DNA from: Streptomyces sp. Ag109_O5-10
GTDB lineage: Bacteria; Actinomycetota; Actinomycetes; Streptomycetales; Streptomycetaceae
NCBI RefSeq assembly: GCF_900105755.1
Contig: NZ_FNTQ01000001.1
Coordinates: 7,068,001 to 7,132,000, forward strand
Direction: 5' to 3'
Length of the DNA stretch: 64,000 nucleotides
Shown here: positions 24,742-33,618 of the stretch, in pieces
Layout of the letters: every line of letters starts with the position of its first letter
Numbering within the stretch: position 1 is the first letter of the stretch
Position numbers and translations under genes: made by a program
The notes under the pieces: model-generated
What the model saw: the letters and a program-made list of their open reading frames with translations, nothing else
The model's database searches: none
Told to the model about the DNA's origin: nothing

Positions 24742-26736
24742 CTAACCGGCTTTGCGGACCGGCAGTTTCGCCGTGAACTGGTCCGCCTGGAGCGCGTACA
24801 GCTCCGCGTAGACCCCGCCGCTGGCCAGGAGTTCGTCAGGGGTGCCCGACTCCACCAGCCGGCCCTGGTCGAGGACGTGCACCAGGTCCGCGTGGCGGAC
24901 CGACGCCAGCCGGTGGGTGATCAGCACGACGGTCTGCCCGCTGCCCGCCAGCGCCCGGATCTTCTCGAAGACCTCCAGCTCGGCCCGGGCGTCCAGGGCG
25001 GCCGTCGGCTCGTCCACGATCAGGATGTGACCGCGCCGGTAGGCGGCCCGCGCGATGCCCAGCCGCTGCCACTGGCCGCCGGACAGCTCGTGCCCACCGC
25101 TGAAGTGGCGGGCCAGCAGGGTGTCCAGACCGCGCGGCAGGTCCTCGACCACCTCCTGCGCGCCCGCCTCCGCGACCGACGCGGCCAGCCGCTCGTCGGT
25201 GAGCGGCGCCGACGAGCGGCCGACGGCCACGTTGACCTTTGCGGTGAACGGCCAGCGCTTGAAGTTCTGGGCGACCATGGCGATCCGTTCGGCGAGCCGC
25301 TGCCGGTCGGCCCGGGCCGCGTCGACGCCGTCCCACAGGATGCGGCCGCGGTCCGGCTGGTACAGCCCGGCCAGCAGCTTGACCAGGGTGGTCTTGCCGG
25401 AACCGTTCTCACCGACCAGGGCGACGATCCGGCCGAGGGGGATGGAGAGCGTGACGTCGTCCAGGGCGGGGTGGACGGTCTCGTCCGGATGATCACTCGG
25501 ATAGGTGAAGGTGACGTTCTCGAAACGGATCTCCTGGGGATCCTCGGGCAACGGGTCACCGCCGAGCGGGATGGCCCGCTGTGCCGCCTCGACGTACAGC
25601 CGCTCCAGGTCGCCCACGAACAGCGCCTCCTCGTGCAGCGTGTTGATCTCCAGCACGAGGGTGTTGAGGCTCGCCGAGCCGCTGCGGATCGCGATCACCG
25701 CCGTACCGGCCACCGACAGGGCCATCGCCCCGCTCAGCAGCAGCCCGCCGAGTGTCGCGTACGTGGCGACGGTCGCGAGGCCGGTCCAGGCCGCCGCGAT
25801 CAGACCGGTACGGGCCGCCAGCCGGGCCAGCCGGGCCTGTTCCGCCTCCGCCGTCTCCGACATCGCCCGGTAGTGCCGCAGCAGGAACGGGCCGACCCCG
25901 TGCACCCGGATCTCCGGCGCCGCCTCCGGCTCGGTGAGCAGGGCGCTGATCAGGTGGCCGGCGCGGGCGTGCTGCACCCACGTGTGGTACGACTCGTAGC
26001 GGCGCCGGGCGTTGGTCAGGGCACCCCAGGCGCTCGGGATCGTCATCGTGATCAGCAGCGGGAGCAGGGCCGGGTGCAGCACCGTCAGCACACCGGCCGC
26101 GGTGATCAGCGAGATCATCGCGTTCACCACGCGCGTGCCGTACATGATCATGCGGCGTGCCGAGGAGGCGCCGTACTGCGCGGTGTCCAGCAGCTTGTGG
26201 AAGGCGTGGTCCTCGATCGCGGCGAGTTCGACGGCCGCGGCCCGCTCCAGGTACATCGCGGTCGCCACCCGCTCGACCTTGGGCTCCAGGCGGCCGGTGG
26301 CGTACGTGGACGCGGCCCGCAGCAGGGCGGCCACGGACATGACGACGGCCATGGCCACCAGGGCGGGGGCGGCGCCGCGCAGCCGTTCCTCGAGGGTGCC
26401 GGTGCCGATCAGCCGGGCGAGGACGCTGTTCACGGCGAGCAGGCTCACGGCCTGGGCCACCCCGACGCCGACCTGAGCGGCCAGCACGATCCGCGCGGCC
26501 CCCGCGTCCGCCTGCCGGGCCAGCCGCAGACTGGAGGCGAGCATGCCGGGCAGCCGGGTCATCATGGCGCGGAAGTCCAGCTCCAGGAAGGCGTTGCCGT
26601 GCTGGCTCCAGCCCATGTCGTAGCGGAGCGGCCCGCCGAACAGCAGTTGCTCGGATTCCGACGTCTCGGGCGCCGCCGTCTCCCGCCTCTTCCTCACCGC
26701 GATCCTCCCCGGAGCCGAGACCGTGGCCACGGCCAT
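24742..26736 (-). CDS. ABC exporter, fused membrane and ATPase domains
   Basis: The 664-residue half-transporter has a six-helix membrane domain (about 80-380) and a nucleotide-binding domain (about 405-650). The latter has Walker A ALVGENGSGKTTLVKLL, Q-loop VAQNFKRWPF, signature ELSGGQWQRLGIAR, Walker B ILIVDEPTAALD and the H-loop LITHRLASV. All catalytic residues are intact. The membrane domain is diverged, with a long soluble N terminus (MGWSQHGNAFLELDFRAMM), so this may be a lipid, peptide or lantibiotic-type exporter acting as a homodimer. ATG 26736 is used. Downstream of the N terminus on the other strand is a stretch of CCGT-rich tandem sequence (26740-26780). Confidence 0.9.
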   Translation of the reverse strand: MAVATVSAPGRIAVRKRRETAAPETSESEQLLFGGPLRYDMGWSQHGNAFLELDFRAMMTRLPGMLASSLRLARQADAGAARIVLAAQVGVGVAQAVSLLAVNSVLARLIGTGTLEERLRGAAPALVAMAVVMSVAALLRAASTYATGRLEPKVERVATAMYLERAAAVELAAIEDHAFHKLLDTAQYGASSARRMIMYGTRVVNAMISLITAAGVLTVLHPALLPLLITMTIPSAWGALTNARRRYESYHTWVQHARAGHLISALLTEPEAAPEIRVHGVGPFLLRHYRAMSETAEAEQARLARLAARTGLIAAAWTGLATVATYATLGGLLLSGAMALSVAGTAVIAIRSGSASLNTLVLEINTLHEEALFVGDLERLYVEAAQRAIPLGGDPLPEDPQEIRFENVTFTYPSDHPDETVHPALDDVTLSIPLGRIVALVGENGSGKTTLVKLLAGLYQPDRGRILWDGVDAARADRQRLAERIAMVAQNFKRWPFTAKVNVAVGRSSAPLTDERLAASVAEAGAQEVVEDLPRGLDTLLARHFSGGHELSGGQWQRLGIARAAYRRGHILIVDEPTAALDARAELEVFEKIRALAGSGQTVVLITHRLASVRHADLVHVLDQGRLVESGTPDELLASGGVYAELYALQADQFTAKLPVRKAG

Positions 26737-26933
26737 GCCCGTACCCGTCCGTGTCCGTCCGTGGCAATGGCCGTGTCCGTGGACGAACGGCCACTATCGC
26801 GGGCGCAGCCGCCACCGGGCAGGGCGCGCGAAGAGGCTCGCGGGGCGTGGGGGAGTGCGCAGGGGGTACGGCGCGGGACGACACGGAGTCGCGGGGACGC
26901 CGCGCCGGAGCATGCGGCTGACGCCACGCGGCG

Positions 26934-27377
26934 TCACGCGGTCAGGGGACGGGACCAATCCGGTGTCGTGCCGGTCACCCGGCACAGCGCGAGGTACAGC
27001 GGGATCGGCGGGGTGTACGGCACCGTGCCCTCGGGGCGGTGGATCAGGCGGGCGGTGCCGGGAAGCGGGGCGCCCGGACCGTAGTGGGCCGGGGCGGGCC
27101 AGGTGAGGGCGTCGTCGGAGTCCGCCGGGACGATCCACCACCAGTGCGTGCCGTCGGCGTACACGCATCCCACCCGCGGCAGCCGCGGGACCACCAGCGG
27201 CCCGAGCCGAGCCGGTACCGCCACCGCGTCGCAGCCCAATGGCGCCGTCATGCCCTCGGGCATCGGGAACGACCCGCGGGCGCCACCCGCGGACGAGGAG
27301 GACGGCCGCCGGTCGCGCTTCAGGCGGATCAACGTGTCGAGGCCCAGGGTGTGGCCGGAGCCGGACGCGCCGTTCAC
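26934..27377 (-). CDS. Conserved hypothetical protein coupled to the ATPase gene
   Basis: This 147-residue protein starts at GTG 27377, overlapping the stop of the ATP-binding gene as GTGA. The middle has VGCVYADGTHWWWIVPADSDDALTWP and the end has PLYLALCRVTGTTPDWSRP, both well-ordered protein-like segments. It is conserved next to RsbW-like ATPases in Streptomyces WhiJ-type loci, but its function is unknown. No membrane segment or catalytic motif is recognised. Confidence 0.7.
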   Translation of the reverse strand: MNGASGSGHTLGLDTLIRLKRDRRPSSSSAGGARGSFPMPEGMTAPLGCDAVAVPARLGPLVVPRLPRVGCVYADGTHWWWIVPADSDDALTWPAPAHYGPGAPLPGTARLIHRPEGTVPYTPPIPLYLALCRVTGTTPDWSRPLTA

Positions 27378-28123
27378 GGCTGCCTCCGCCGGGGCGCCGG
27401 CAGCGCCTGGGCCCGCCCTGCCGCGCCGGAGTCCGGCGACGGCCGGGGCGCCGGCGTGTGTGCCGGTTCGTGGGACGAGCCGCGCGACGGACCCGGCGCG
27501 GGGCGTGCGCCCCAGCCCAGGTCGTTGCACGGCTCGGCGGCGTCCCGGACGGTATCGATCAGGGCGACGTCGGTCCGGGCGGCGCCGGTCCGGGCCGCGT
27601 CCGTCTGGCGCGGCAGCTCCGCCCAGACCAGCAGCCCGGACCCGCGCTCCTGAGCCCCCCACGCCTGGCACAGCGCCTCGACGAGGAGCAACCCCCTCCC
27701 GTGCTCCTCCTCCGGGCGCTGCGGGGACGGGTGGGGCTCGTCGGGCGCACAGCCCTCGTCCTGCACGGCGATGCGCACCGTGTCGTCGTGGTCGTGCAAC
27801 TCGCACACGACACGACTGCTCGCGGTGTGCACGATCGCGTTGGTGACCAGCTCGGAAACGACCAGGACGGCTGTGTCACAGGTGTCCGCGCAGACCGACC
27901 AGCCGGTCAGCCGGGCACGCACCAGGCGTCTCGCCTGGGCGGGGGAACCGGGATGAGCGGCCAGTTCGAACCGGAACCGGCGCTTGGCAGTGCCCTCACC
28001 CGGGCCGGCTGCCTCCTCCACGCTCGAACGGGTTCGCACGGGAGGACCCCCATCAGCGCCGGGACCGAACCGGTCTGCGGCGGCGTCTGTTCCTAAGGGC
28101 GCGGACGGAATCACGCTTGCCAC
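27374..28123 (-). CDS. RsbW-like ATP-binding (HATPase_c) regulatory protein
   Basis: The 249-residue protein has a GHKL-type ATPase domain at about 45-155. The N box is VLVVSELVTNAIVHT, the G1 box is VRIAVQDEGCAPDEP and the G2 region is EEEHGRGLLLVEALCQAWG. This is the anti-sigma-factor/serine kinase fold of the SpoIIAB/RsbW type. The C-terminal third is Pro/Ala-rich and probably disordered. GTG 28123 is chosen because GGGGAG lies four to nine bases upstream, although GTG 28114 is possible. It is divergent from the WhiJ-like regulator across a palindrome-rich promoter region, a common Streptomyces arrangement in developmental and antibiotic regulation. Confidence 0.85.
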   Translation of the reverse strand: MASVIPSAPLGTDAAADRFGPGADGGPPVRTRSSVEEAAGPGEGTAKRRFRFELAAHPGSPAQARRLVRARLTGWSVCADTCDTAVLVVSELVTNAIVHTASSRVVCELHDHDDTVRIAVQDEGCAPDEPHPSPQRPEEEHGRGLLLVEALCQAWGAQERGSGLLVWAELPRQTDAARTGAARTDVALIDTVRDAAEPCNDLGWGARPAPGPSRGSSHEPAHTPAPRPSPDSGAAGRAQALPAPRRRQP

Positions 28124-28140
28124 TATCTCCCCGCCGTGAA

Positions 28141-28176
28141 CACTTGGCAAGTGGCACTCTGAAAAATGCAGAGTGC
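28141..28176. promoter_or_regulatory. Two abutting palindromes in the WhiJ-type divergent promoter
   Basis: CACTTGGCAAGTG (28141-28153) is a 6+1+6 inverted repeat. It is directly followed by GCACTCTG (28154-28161) and CAGAGTGC (28169-28176) around AAAAATG. The AT-rich spacer and the position between the divergent ATPase and regulator genes suggest operators for the WhiJ-like protein. Confidence 0.65.
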
Positions 28177-28511
28177 TGTGTGACGCGGTGAAGGGCCGTG
28201 GCACACTGCTCGCAACAGCATGTCGAGCGGCGCCAGTTGGGATCAGTGAGGATCCGGCGGACCGATCCGGCCCATGCGATCGATGCGACCGAACAGGAAG
28301 TTCCGGCTGTTCCGGCCAATTCGGCGCCTGGGCTGCTTCGGTCATCCTGCCGGGTCCTCGAATGAGTCTTCGAATGGCGCCGCTGGGCTGTCAGCATGCC
28401 GGGTGACACCTGTACGTGCGTGACCGCGTGTGCGCGTGACCGTGTATGTGTGTGACGGCCGGGGCGCCGGCGAACCCGGCCCGAAAACAGGGAACTTCGT
28501 GGAGGTGGAGC

Positions 28512-29372
28512 GTGAGCGAGCCGCGGTCCGCGCCGACGGTGGGCCAGGTGGTCCTCGGCCGGCGCCTCCTCGACCTGCGGGAACGCGCGGGGCTCAAGCG
28601 TGAGGAGGCCGCCCGCGTGCTCCGCGTGGCGCCCGCCACGGTCCGCCGGATGGAGATGGCCGAGGTCGCCCTCAAGATCCCGTACCTCCAACTGCTCCTG
28701 AAGGCCTATGGGGTGACCGACGAGGAGGCCGACCTCTTCGTCCGCCTCGCCGAGGAGGCCAACAGGCCCGGCTGGTGGCAGCGGTTCCACGACATCCTGC
28801 CGAGCTGGTTCTCGATGTACGTCAGCCTGGAGGGCGCGGCCGGCCTGATCCGCTCCTACGAGCCGCACTTCGTCCCCGGGCTGCTGCAGACCGAGGACTA
28901 CGCGCGCGGGGTGCTGAAGTCGGGCGCCGTCGGACAGACCGAGCCGGAGGAGATCGAACGCCACGTCGCCCTGCGCATGCAACGCCAGCAACTGCTCACA
29001 CGTACCGACGCCCCCCGCTTCTGGGCGGTGATGGACGAGACCGCCCTGCGCCGCCCGGTCGGCGGTCCGGAGGTGATGCGCGCGCAGATCGACCGACTGC
29101 TAGAGGTCACGAAGCTGCCCAATGTGACGCTCCAGGTCGCCCCGTTCTCCAACGGGCCGCACCCGGGGACGTACGGACCCTTCGTGCTCTTCCGATTCGC
29201 CATGCCCGAACTGCCGGACATGGTCTACAGCGAGTACCTGACCGGCGCCGTCTACCTGGACGCGCGCACCGAGGTGGCGACCCACCTCGAAGTCATGGAC
29301 CGCATGGCGGCGCAGGCCGCTACGGCACAACGCACGAAGGAGATCCTCCGGGATCTCCGCAAGGAGCTGTGA
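28512..29372 (+). CDS. WhiJ-like XRE/DUF5753 transcriptional regulator
   Basis: The 286-residue protein has an N-terminal helix-turn-helix (about 14-65, GRRLLDLRERAGLKREEAARVLRV then TVRRMEMAEVAL) and a DUF5753 domain (about 105-280). The DUF5753 part includes YEPHFVPGLLQTEDYARGVL and the C-terminal YLTGAVYLDARTEV. This is the architecture of the WhiJ family of Streptomyces, which pairs with small DUF397 proteins in control of development. GTG 28512 has GGAGGTGGAG just upstream. The stop is directly followed by the DUF397 start codon, so the two are co-translated. Confidence 0.92.
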   Translation: MSEPRSAPTVGQVVLGRRLLDLRERAGLKREEAARVLRVAPATVRRMEMAEVALKIPYLQLLLKAYGVTDEEADLFVRLAEEANRPGWWQRFHDILPSWFSMYVSLEGAAGLIRSYEPHFVPGLLQTEDYARGVLKSGAVGQTEPEEIERHVALRMQRQQLLTRTDAPRFWAVMDETALRRPVGGPEVMRAQIDRLLEVTKLPNVTLQVAPFSNGPHPGTYGPFVLFRFAMPELPDMVYSEYLTGAVYLDARTEVATHLEVMDRMAAQAATAQRTKEILRDLRKEL

Positions 29373-29648
29373 ATGGATCGCATAAAACCCCAGTCCGGGC
29401 CGCGGAACCGCACCGAGCGGATCTACAACGGCATGCCTGCCCGGGAACTGGGCAGCGAGGGCTGGCACAAGCCGTGGAGCGGCGGCAACGGGGGCAACTG
29501 CCTGGAGGCGATGAAGCTGGCCGACGGCCGGATCGCCGTCCGCCAGTCGACCGACCCGGACGGGCCGGCGCTGATCTACACCACGGACGAGATGACGGCC
29601 TTCATCGAGGGTGCCAAGGCGGGGGAGGCCGACTTCCTGCTCTCCTGA
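29373..29648 (+). CDS. DUF397 small partner protein of the WhiJ-like regulator
   Basis: The 91-residue protein starts at an ATG immediately after the TGA of the regulator, with its AAGGAG box inside the end of that gene. The DUF397 core is WHKPWSGGNGGNCLEAMKLADGRIAVRQSTDPDGPALIYTTDEM (read in order), with the usual S-x-x-N-x-N-C-L-E signature. Small DUF397 proteins are thought to be antagonists or co-factors of WhiJ-like regulators. The N terminus (MDRIKPQSGPRNRTERIYNG) is longer than usual. Confidence 0.9.
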   Translation: MDRIKPQSGPRNRTERIYNGMPARELGSEGWHKPWSGGNGGNCLEAMKLADGRIAVRQSTDPDGPALIYTTDEMTAFIEGAKAGEADFLLS

Positions 29649-29777
29649 ACATCTCTGTCTCCTGCCGCCCGCCTTTCCTGTCTTTCCTGCCTGTCTTCCT
29701 TTCTTTGTTCTGATTCAAGTTCTTTGTAATGGTGCTTAATTGATCATCGCTCGCGTCAGACGTCTACGGAGTGCCTC
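29649..29777. other. Pyrimidine-rich, AT-rich intergenic tract
   Basis: From 29655 to 29750 the plus strand is dominated by C and T (CTGTCTTTCCTGCCTGTCTT and similar), then turns AT-rich (AGTTCTTTGTAATGGTGCTT). This composition is unlike any other intergenic part of the window. It follows the DUF397 gene and precedes a broken methyltransferase, and may mark a recombination junction. Confidence 0.4.
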
Positions 29778-30151
29778 GTGACCGACACCAGCAAGCCGCA
29801 TCCGGCGCGCATGTACGACTGGTATCTCGGCGGCAAGGACAACCACCCCGTCGACGAGGAGATGGGCCGGCAGATGCTCGCCCTCGATCCCCGGGTGCCG
29901 GTGATGGCGCGGGTCAACCGCGCCTTCTTCACCCCGGAGGAGTCGGCCGCGGCGTCGCGAAACCCAGGGCGTCCGGGGTCACGCGGGCACTGCGCTCCCG
30001 CGCCGGGTCCGGCCGCTTCTTCGACGGCCTCGAACTCGTCGAACCCGGCGTGTCGGTCGTCCAGCACCGGCACCCGGAGCTGGGCGAGCCGGTACCGGGA
30101 CAGGACGACGGGGTGATCCCGGGCTACGGGGTGGTGGCGCGCAAGCCGTAG
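29778..30151 (+). pseudogene. Broken SAM-dependent methyltransferase (PF04672 type)
   Basis: The GTG at 29778 opens MTDTSKPHPARMYDWYLGGKDN, the invariant start of the Streptomyces S-adenosyl methyltransferase family PF04672, up to NRAFFTPEES. The reading then jumps to the family's C terminus, GRFFDGLELVEPGV and VIPGYGVVARKP with stop at 30151, but in a different frame. The whole middle is missing, about 150-170 residues including the SAM-binding DIGTG motif. This is therefore an internally deleted and frameshifted remnant of a protein normally near 270 residues. Such genes often sit beside WhiJ/DUF397 loci. Confidence 0.85.
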
Positions 30152-30313
30152 GCCCCCCGTACGCGTCCGGGGGCAAACTGCCCCGGCTGCGTCTCCGCGA
30201 CCGGGCCGGGCCCGAGCAGCCGCGTCCCACGCGGCGGCCGGGCAGCCGCCATTGCCGTGAGCGGGCGGCTCTGGAACAGCCACGGCCGCCCGTGCCTGCC
30301 GGGTCCTGCCTGG

Positions 30314-30337
30314 TCCCTGTCCCTGTCCCTGTCCCTG
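30314..30337. repeat. Hexanucleotide tandem repeat (TCCCTG)x4
   Basis: Four perfect head-to-tail copies of TCCCTG lie in the 206-base gap between the broken methyltransferase and the end of gltD. I see no gene in that gap. The copy number could vary between strains. Confidence 0.8.
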
Positions 30338-30357
30338 CTCGGGCCGTGCCTCGGCAC

Positions 30358-31845
30358 CTACACCGTCATCGGCCGGTCGTGCGGCGATATCGGCCACGGC
30401 AGTTGTGAACTCCCCGTCAGGTAGTGGTCGACGGCCGCCGCCACCGCCCGCCCCTCGGCGATCGCCCACACGATCAGCGACTGCCCTCGAGCCGCGTCCC
30501 CGGCGGCGAAGACGCCCGGTACGTTCGTGGCGAACCCCGCGTCCCGGGAGATGGTGCCGCGCGGCTCCGTCGACACCCCCAGCTGATCGATGAGCCCGTC
30601 CTCCCGGTCGGGCCCGGAGAAACCGAGCGCCAGCAGCACCAGGTCGGCCGGGAGCGTCCGCCCCGTCCCCGGCACCGGCAGCCGCGCCCGGTCCACCTCC
30701 ACCAGATGCAGCGACCGCACATGCCCGCTGCCGTCACCCGTGAAACGGAGCGTCGAGGCCGCGAACAACCGGGCGTCCGCGTCCGCCGAGGGCGCCGCCT
30801 CCAGGTCCCGCGCCTCCTCGTGGGCCGCCGACAGCCGGTAGATCTTCGGATACGTCGGCCACGGCTCGATGTCCTCGTCCCGCTCCGTGCCCGGCTGCGC
30901 GTAGATGTCCAGCTGGGTCACCGAGGCGGCCCGCTCCCGCAACGCCGTCCCCAGACAGTCCGCCCCCGTGTCACCACCGCCCACGATCACCACGTGCTTC
31001 CCGGCCGCCGACATCGGCGACTCGGCCAGATCGCCCTCGCACACCCGGTTGGACAAGGGCAGATACTCCATCGCCTGGTGTATTCCGTCCAACTCCCGGC
31101 CCGGCACCGAAAGTTCCCGCCACGCCGTGGCCCCGGTCGCGATCACCACCGCGTCGTACCGGGCCCGCAGCTCCACCGCATGCAGGTCCCGCCCGACCGT
31201 CACCGACGTCCGGAACTTCGTCCCCTCGGCCCGCATCTGGCCCAGCCGCCGCTCCAGATGGCGCTTCTCCATCTTGAACTCCGGTATGCCGTACCGCATC
31301 AGCCCGCCGAGCCGGTCGTCCTTCTCGTACACGGCGACCGTGTGCCCGGCCCGGGTCAGCTGTTGCGCCGCGGCGAGCCCCGTCGGCCCGGACCCGATCA
31401 CCGCCACGGTCCGTCCGGACAGCCGCTCCGGCGGCCGCGGCGAGGCGAACCCCTCCGCCCAGGCGCGGTCCGCGATGGCGCACTCGACGTTCTTGATCGT
31501 GACCGCGGGCTGGTTGATCGCGAGCACGCACCCGGCCTCGCACGGCGCCGGGCACAACCGTCCGGTGAACTCCGGGAAGTTGTTCGTGGCGTGCAGCCGG
31601 TCGCTCGCCGCCCGCCAGTCCTCCCGCGACACCAGGTCGTTCCACTCCGGGATGAGATTGCCCAGCGGACACGCGTCGTGACAGAACGGCACCCCGCAGT
31701 CCATGCAGCGGTCCGCCTGCTTGCTGATGATCGGCAGCAGCGCGCCGGGGACGTACACCTCGTCCCAGTCCCGGACCCGCTCCTCGACGGGCCGCCGCGG
31801 CCACTCCTCGCGCGGCGTGGTCATGAACCCCTTGGGATCGGCCAT
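30358..31845 (-). CDS. Glutamate synthase small subunit-like NAD(P)H oxidoreductase (GltD)
   Basis: GltD passes electrons from NADPH through FAD and two Fe-S clusters to the large subunit. The 495-residue protein has the cluster ligands CMDCGVPFCHDAC (Cys 47, 50, 55, 59) and CPAPCEAGC (98, 102, 106). It also has the FAD motif VAVIGSGPTGLAAAQQL, the NADP motif VIVGGGDTGADCLG and the C-terminal GVFAAGDAARGQSLIVWAI. ATG 31845 has GAGGAAG nine bases upstream. No gltB is adjacent, so it either serves a distant GltB, is a paralogue, or donates electrons to another partner. It looks fully functional. Confidence 0.9.
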   Translation of the reverse strand: MADPKGFMTTPREEWPRRPVEERVRDWDEVYVPGALLPIISKQADRCMDCGVPFCHDACPLGNLIPEWNDLVSREDWRAASDRLHATNNFPEFTGRLCPAPCEAGCVLAINQPAVTIKNVECAIADRAWAEGFASPRPPERLSGRTVAVIGSGPTGLAAAQQLTRAGHTVAVYEKDDRLGGLMRYGIPEFKMEKRHLERRLGQMRAEGTKFRTSVTVGRDLHAVELRARYDAVVIATGATAWRELSVPGRELDGIHQAMEYLPLSNRVCEGDLAESPMSAAGKHVVIVGGGDTGADCLGTALRERAASVTQLDIYAQPGTERDEDIEPWPTYPKIYRLSAAHEEARDLEAAPSADADARLFAASTLRFTGDGSGHVRSLHLVEVDRARLPVPGTGRTLPADLVLLALGFSGPDREDGLIDQLGVSTEPRGTISRDAGFATNVPGVFAAGDAARGQSLIVWAIAEGRAVAAAVDHYLTGSSQLPWPISPHDRPMTV

Positions 31846-32048
31846 GGTCGTCTTCCTCGCGTGCGGTACCCCAGGCCGTGCTTCATCGGGCGGCGCTCTT
31901 CCGGCCACGATACGTCCGCTCGGGTACGCCCGCAGAGTGGCCGAGAGCGCTTTCCGGCGAGGGTTTCCTCAGGGGGATCCAGCCGGCTGCCAGGCGGGAT
32001 CCAGCCCCTGTCCAGACTGCCTCCGTGCGGGGCCGACGGGCTCGTACC

Positions 32049-32543
32049 TCACCCCCAGGACAGGGCCAGTACATAGACGACCGCCGCCGCGGCCGCCGCG
32101 ACCGTGCGCACGTGGTTCCAGAACGTCCACTCACGCACGTACACCGGCCAGTAGGAGACAGCCTCCGGTGTGCCCGGCTCCAGCTTGGCCAGCGCCTCGT
32201 TCCGGGGCACGTTCGCCATCACGGTCAGCCCGAAGGAACCGAACAGATACAGCCCGCTGCCCACCAGCAGCGCCACCTTCCCGTCGTCCGGCCACACCAC
32301 GAACGTCACCACCGCGATCATCGCGGACACCACCGCCGACCCCGCGAACACCAGCATGAACACCGGGGTCAGGGCCGCGCGGTTGATCGCGTTCATCGCG
32401 GCGACCCCCTGCGCCGGCGGCAACGAGGCCAGCCCGCGCATCACGAAGGCCGAGAACCCGCAGAACACCCCCGCCATCAGGCCGGCCCCCAGCACCCCCA
32501 ACAGGACCAGCACGTAATACGGCCCGTCGATCACTACCACCAC
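32049..32543 (-). CDS. DUF1772 (anthrone oxygenase-like) membrane protein
   Basis: The 164-residue protein has four membrane helices (about 10-36, 58-82, 90-108 and 140-160). It matches DUF1772, with AGVFCGFSAFVMRGLASLPPAQGVAAMNAINRAA (read in order) and the conserved NVPRNEALAKLEPG loop, whose Asn/Pro/Asn-type pattern is typical. Some fungal members are anthrone oxygenases, while bacterial members are uncharacterised. Several GTG codons cluster at the start (32543-32532), so the exact start is uncertain by up to four residues. Confidence 0.82.
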   Translation of the reverse strand: MVVVIDGPYYVLVLLGVLGAGLMAGVFCGFSAFVMRGLASLPPAQGVAAMNAINRAALTPVFMLVFAGSAVVSAMIAVVTFVVWPDDGKVALLVGSGLYLFGSFGLTVMANVPRNEALAKLEPGTPEAVSYWPVYVREWTFWNHVRTVAAAAAAVVYVLALSWG

Positions 32544-32731
32544 ACCTACTCTCGACCCCGGATGCCTCCGCCTTTCTGATCAATGCCCACGAGCCACCCC
32601 TCCCCATGACTGTGAAGCCCGACCACATAGACATCCGACCGGATTCACCCCCCACCTCCGTCCCCGCTCCAGCCCCCGGCACGGCGGCCCGGTCACTGCC
32701 TCCGGCGCCACGGCCCGGTCCCCGCTCGCCG

Positions 32732-33433
32732 TCACCCCGTCAGGCGGATCGTCACCCCGGCCTCCCACTCCCGCAGCACCGCCTCCACCGTCCGCGCGAT
32801 CCGCCGCCGCGCCTCGTACCGTGGCACCCCGCTCATCAGCAGCTGGTCGTACGACGTGTCCACGTGCCGTACCCCCGCCACCACCGCCGACACCACCGCT
32901 CCCTCCGTCAGCGCCCGCCCCGCCGCGGTCCGCCCGACCCGCCCACTGCCCCGCACCGACGCGTGGGCCGCGATCGCATTGGCCCGGTCCACCGGGCAGC
33001 CCGGGAACAGACGCAGGATCTCCGCCGCGAACGCCTCGGTGAACCGCACGTCCTCGGCCGCCCGCCGCCTCGCGTCCCGCGCCCGGCGCCGCCGCCGTGC
33101 CTCGGCGTCGGCCAGACACCGCGCCTCGGCCCGGGCCAGCGCGGCCTCCTCGACCAGGACGCCCTGCCGCTCGTACCGGCTCTTGCGCCGGTTGAACCGG
33201 ACCACCACCGCCGACAGCGCGCTCTCCTCCCGCGACCGCCGGGTCAGTGCCGTGTCGCCCCGGGACAGGAACACCAGATGCCCGAGATCGGCGCACTCGA
33301 GGCACCGCGGCACCCCGTCCTCCACCACCAGCAGCGACAACGGTCCCCGCCGGCACGCCCCACACCGCTTGTGCCGCAGCGGCTGCACGACCAGAAGTCC
33401 GCCGTGGCGAGGGGGAGTTGCGAGACGTGTCAT
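32732..33433 (-). CDS. DUF2293 domain protein with N-terminal zinc-ribbon-like cysteines
   Basis: The 233-residue protein starts MTRLATPPRHGGLLVVQPLR at ATG 33433, with GGGGAGGGG upstream. Four cysteines arranged as CGAC and CLEC near residues 24-45 look like a zinc ribbon. An Arg-rich coiled segment follows (EARRRRRARDARRRAAEDV). The DUF2293 domain is C-terminal (about 130-225), with LFPGCPVDRANAIAAHASVRGSGRVGR and YDQLLMSGVPRYEARRRI. The function of the family is unknown, though the composition suggests nucleic-acid binding. Confidence 0.85.
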   Translation of the reverse strand: MTRLATPPRHGGLLVVQPLRHKRCGACRRGPLSLLVVEDGVPRCLECADLGHLVFLSRGDTALTRRSREESALSAVVVRFNRRKSRYERQGVLVEEAALARAEARCLADAEARRRRRARDARRRAAEDVRFTEAFAAEILRLFPGCPVDRANAIAAHASVRGSGRVGRTAAGRALTEGAVVSAVVAGVRHVDTSYDQLLMSGVPRYEARRRIARTVEAVLREWEAGVTIRLTG

Positions 33434-33618
33434 ATGCGGTACTTTCCCCTCCCCGGGGGCTGATCTCACGTCGTTCGCGCCCTCCCCGCCGACCAGGCGA
33501 CGACGGCCTCCTCACGCCCGGCTCGCGGCCTGTCACCTTCACCTTCACCGTCCCCGGTGCCCGGCCCCGGGCAACCACTCCCGGCGTGCCCGGACGGCCG
33601 ACCCGGCATCATGATCCT

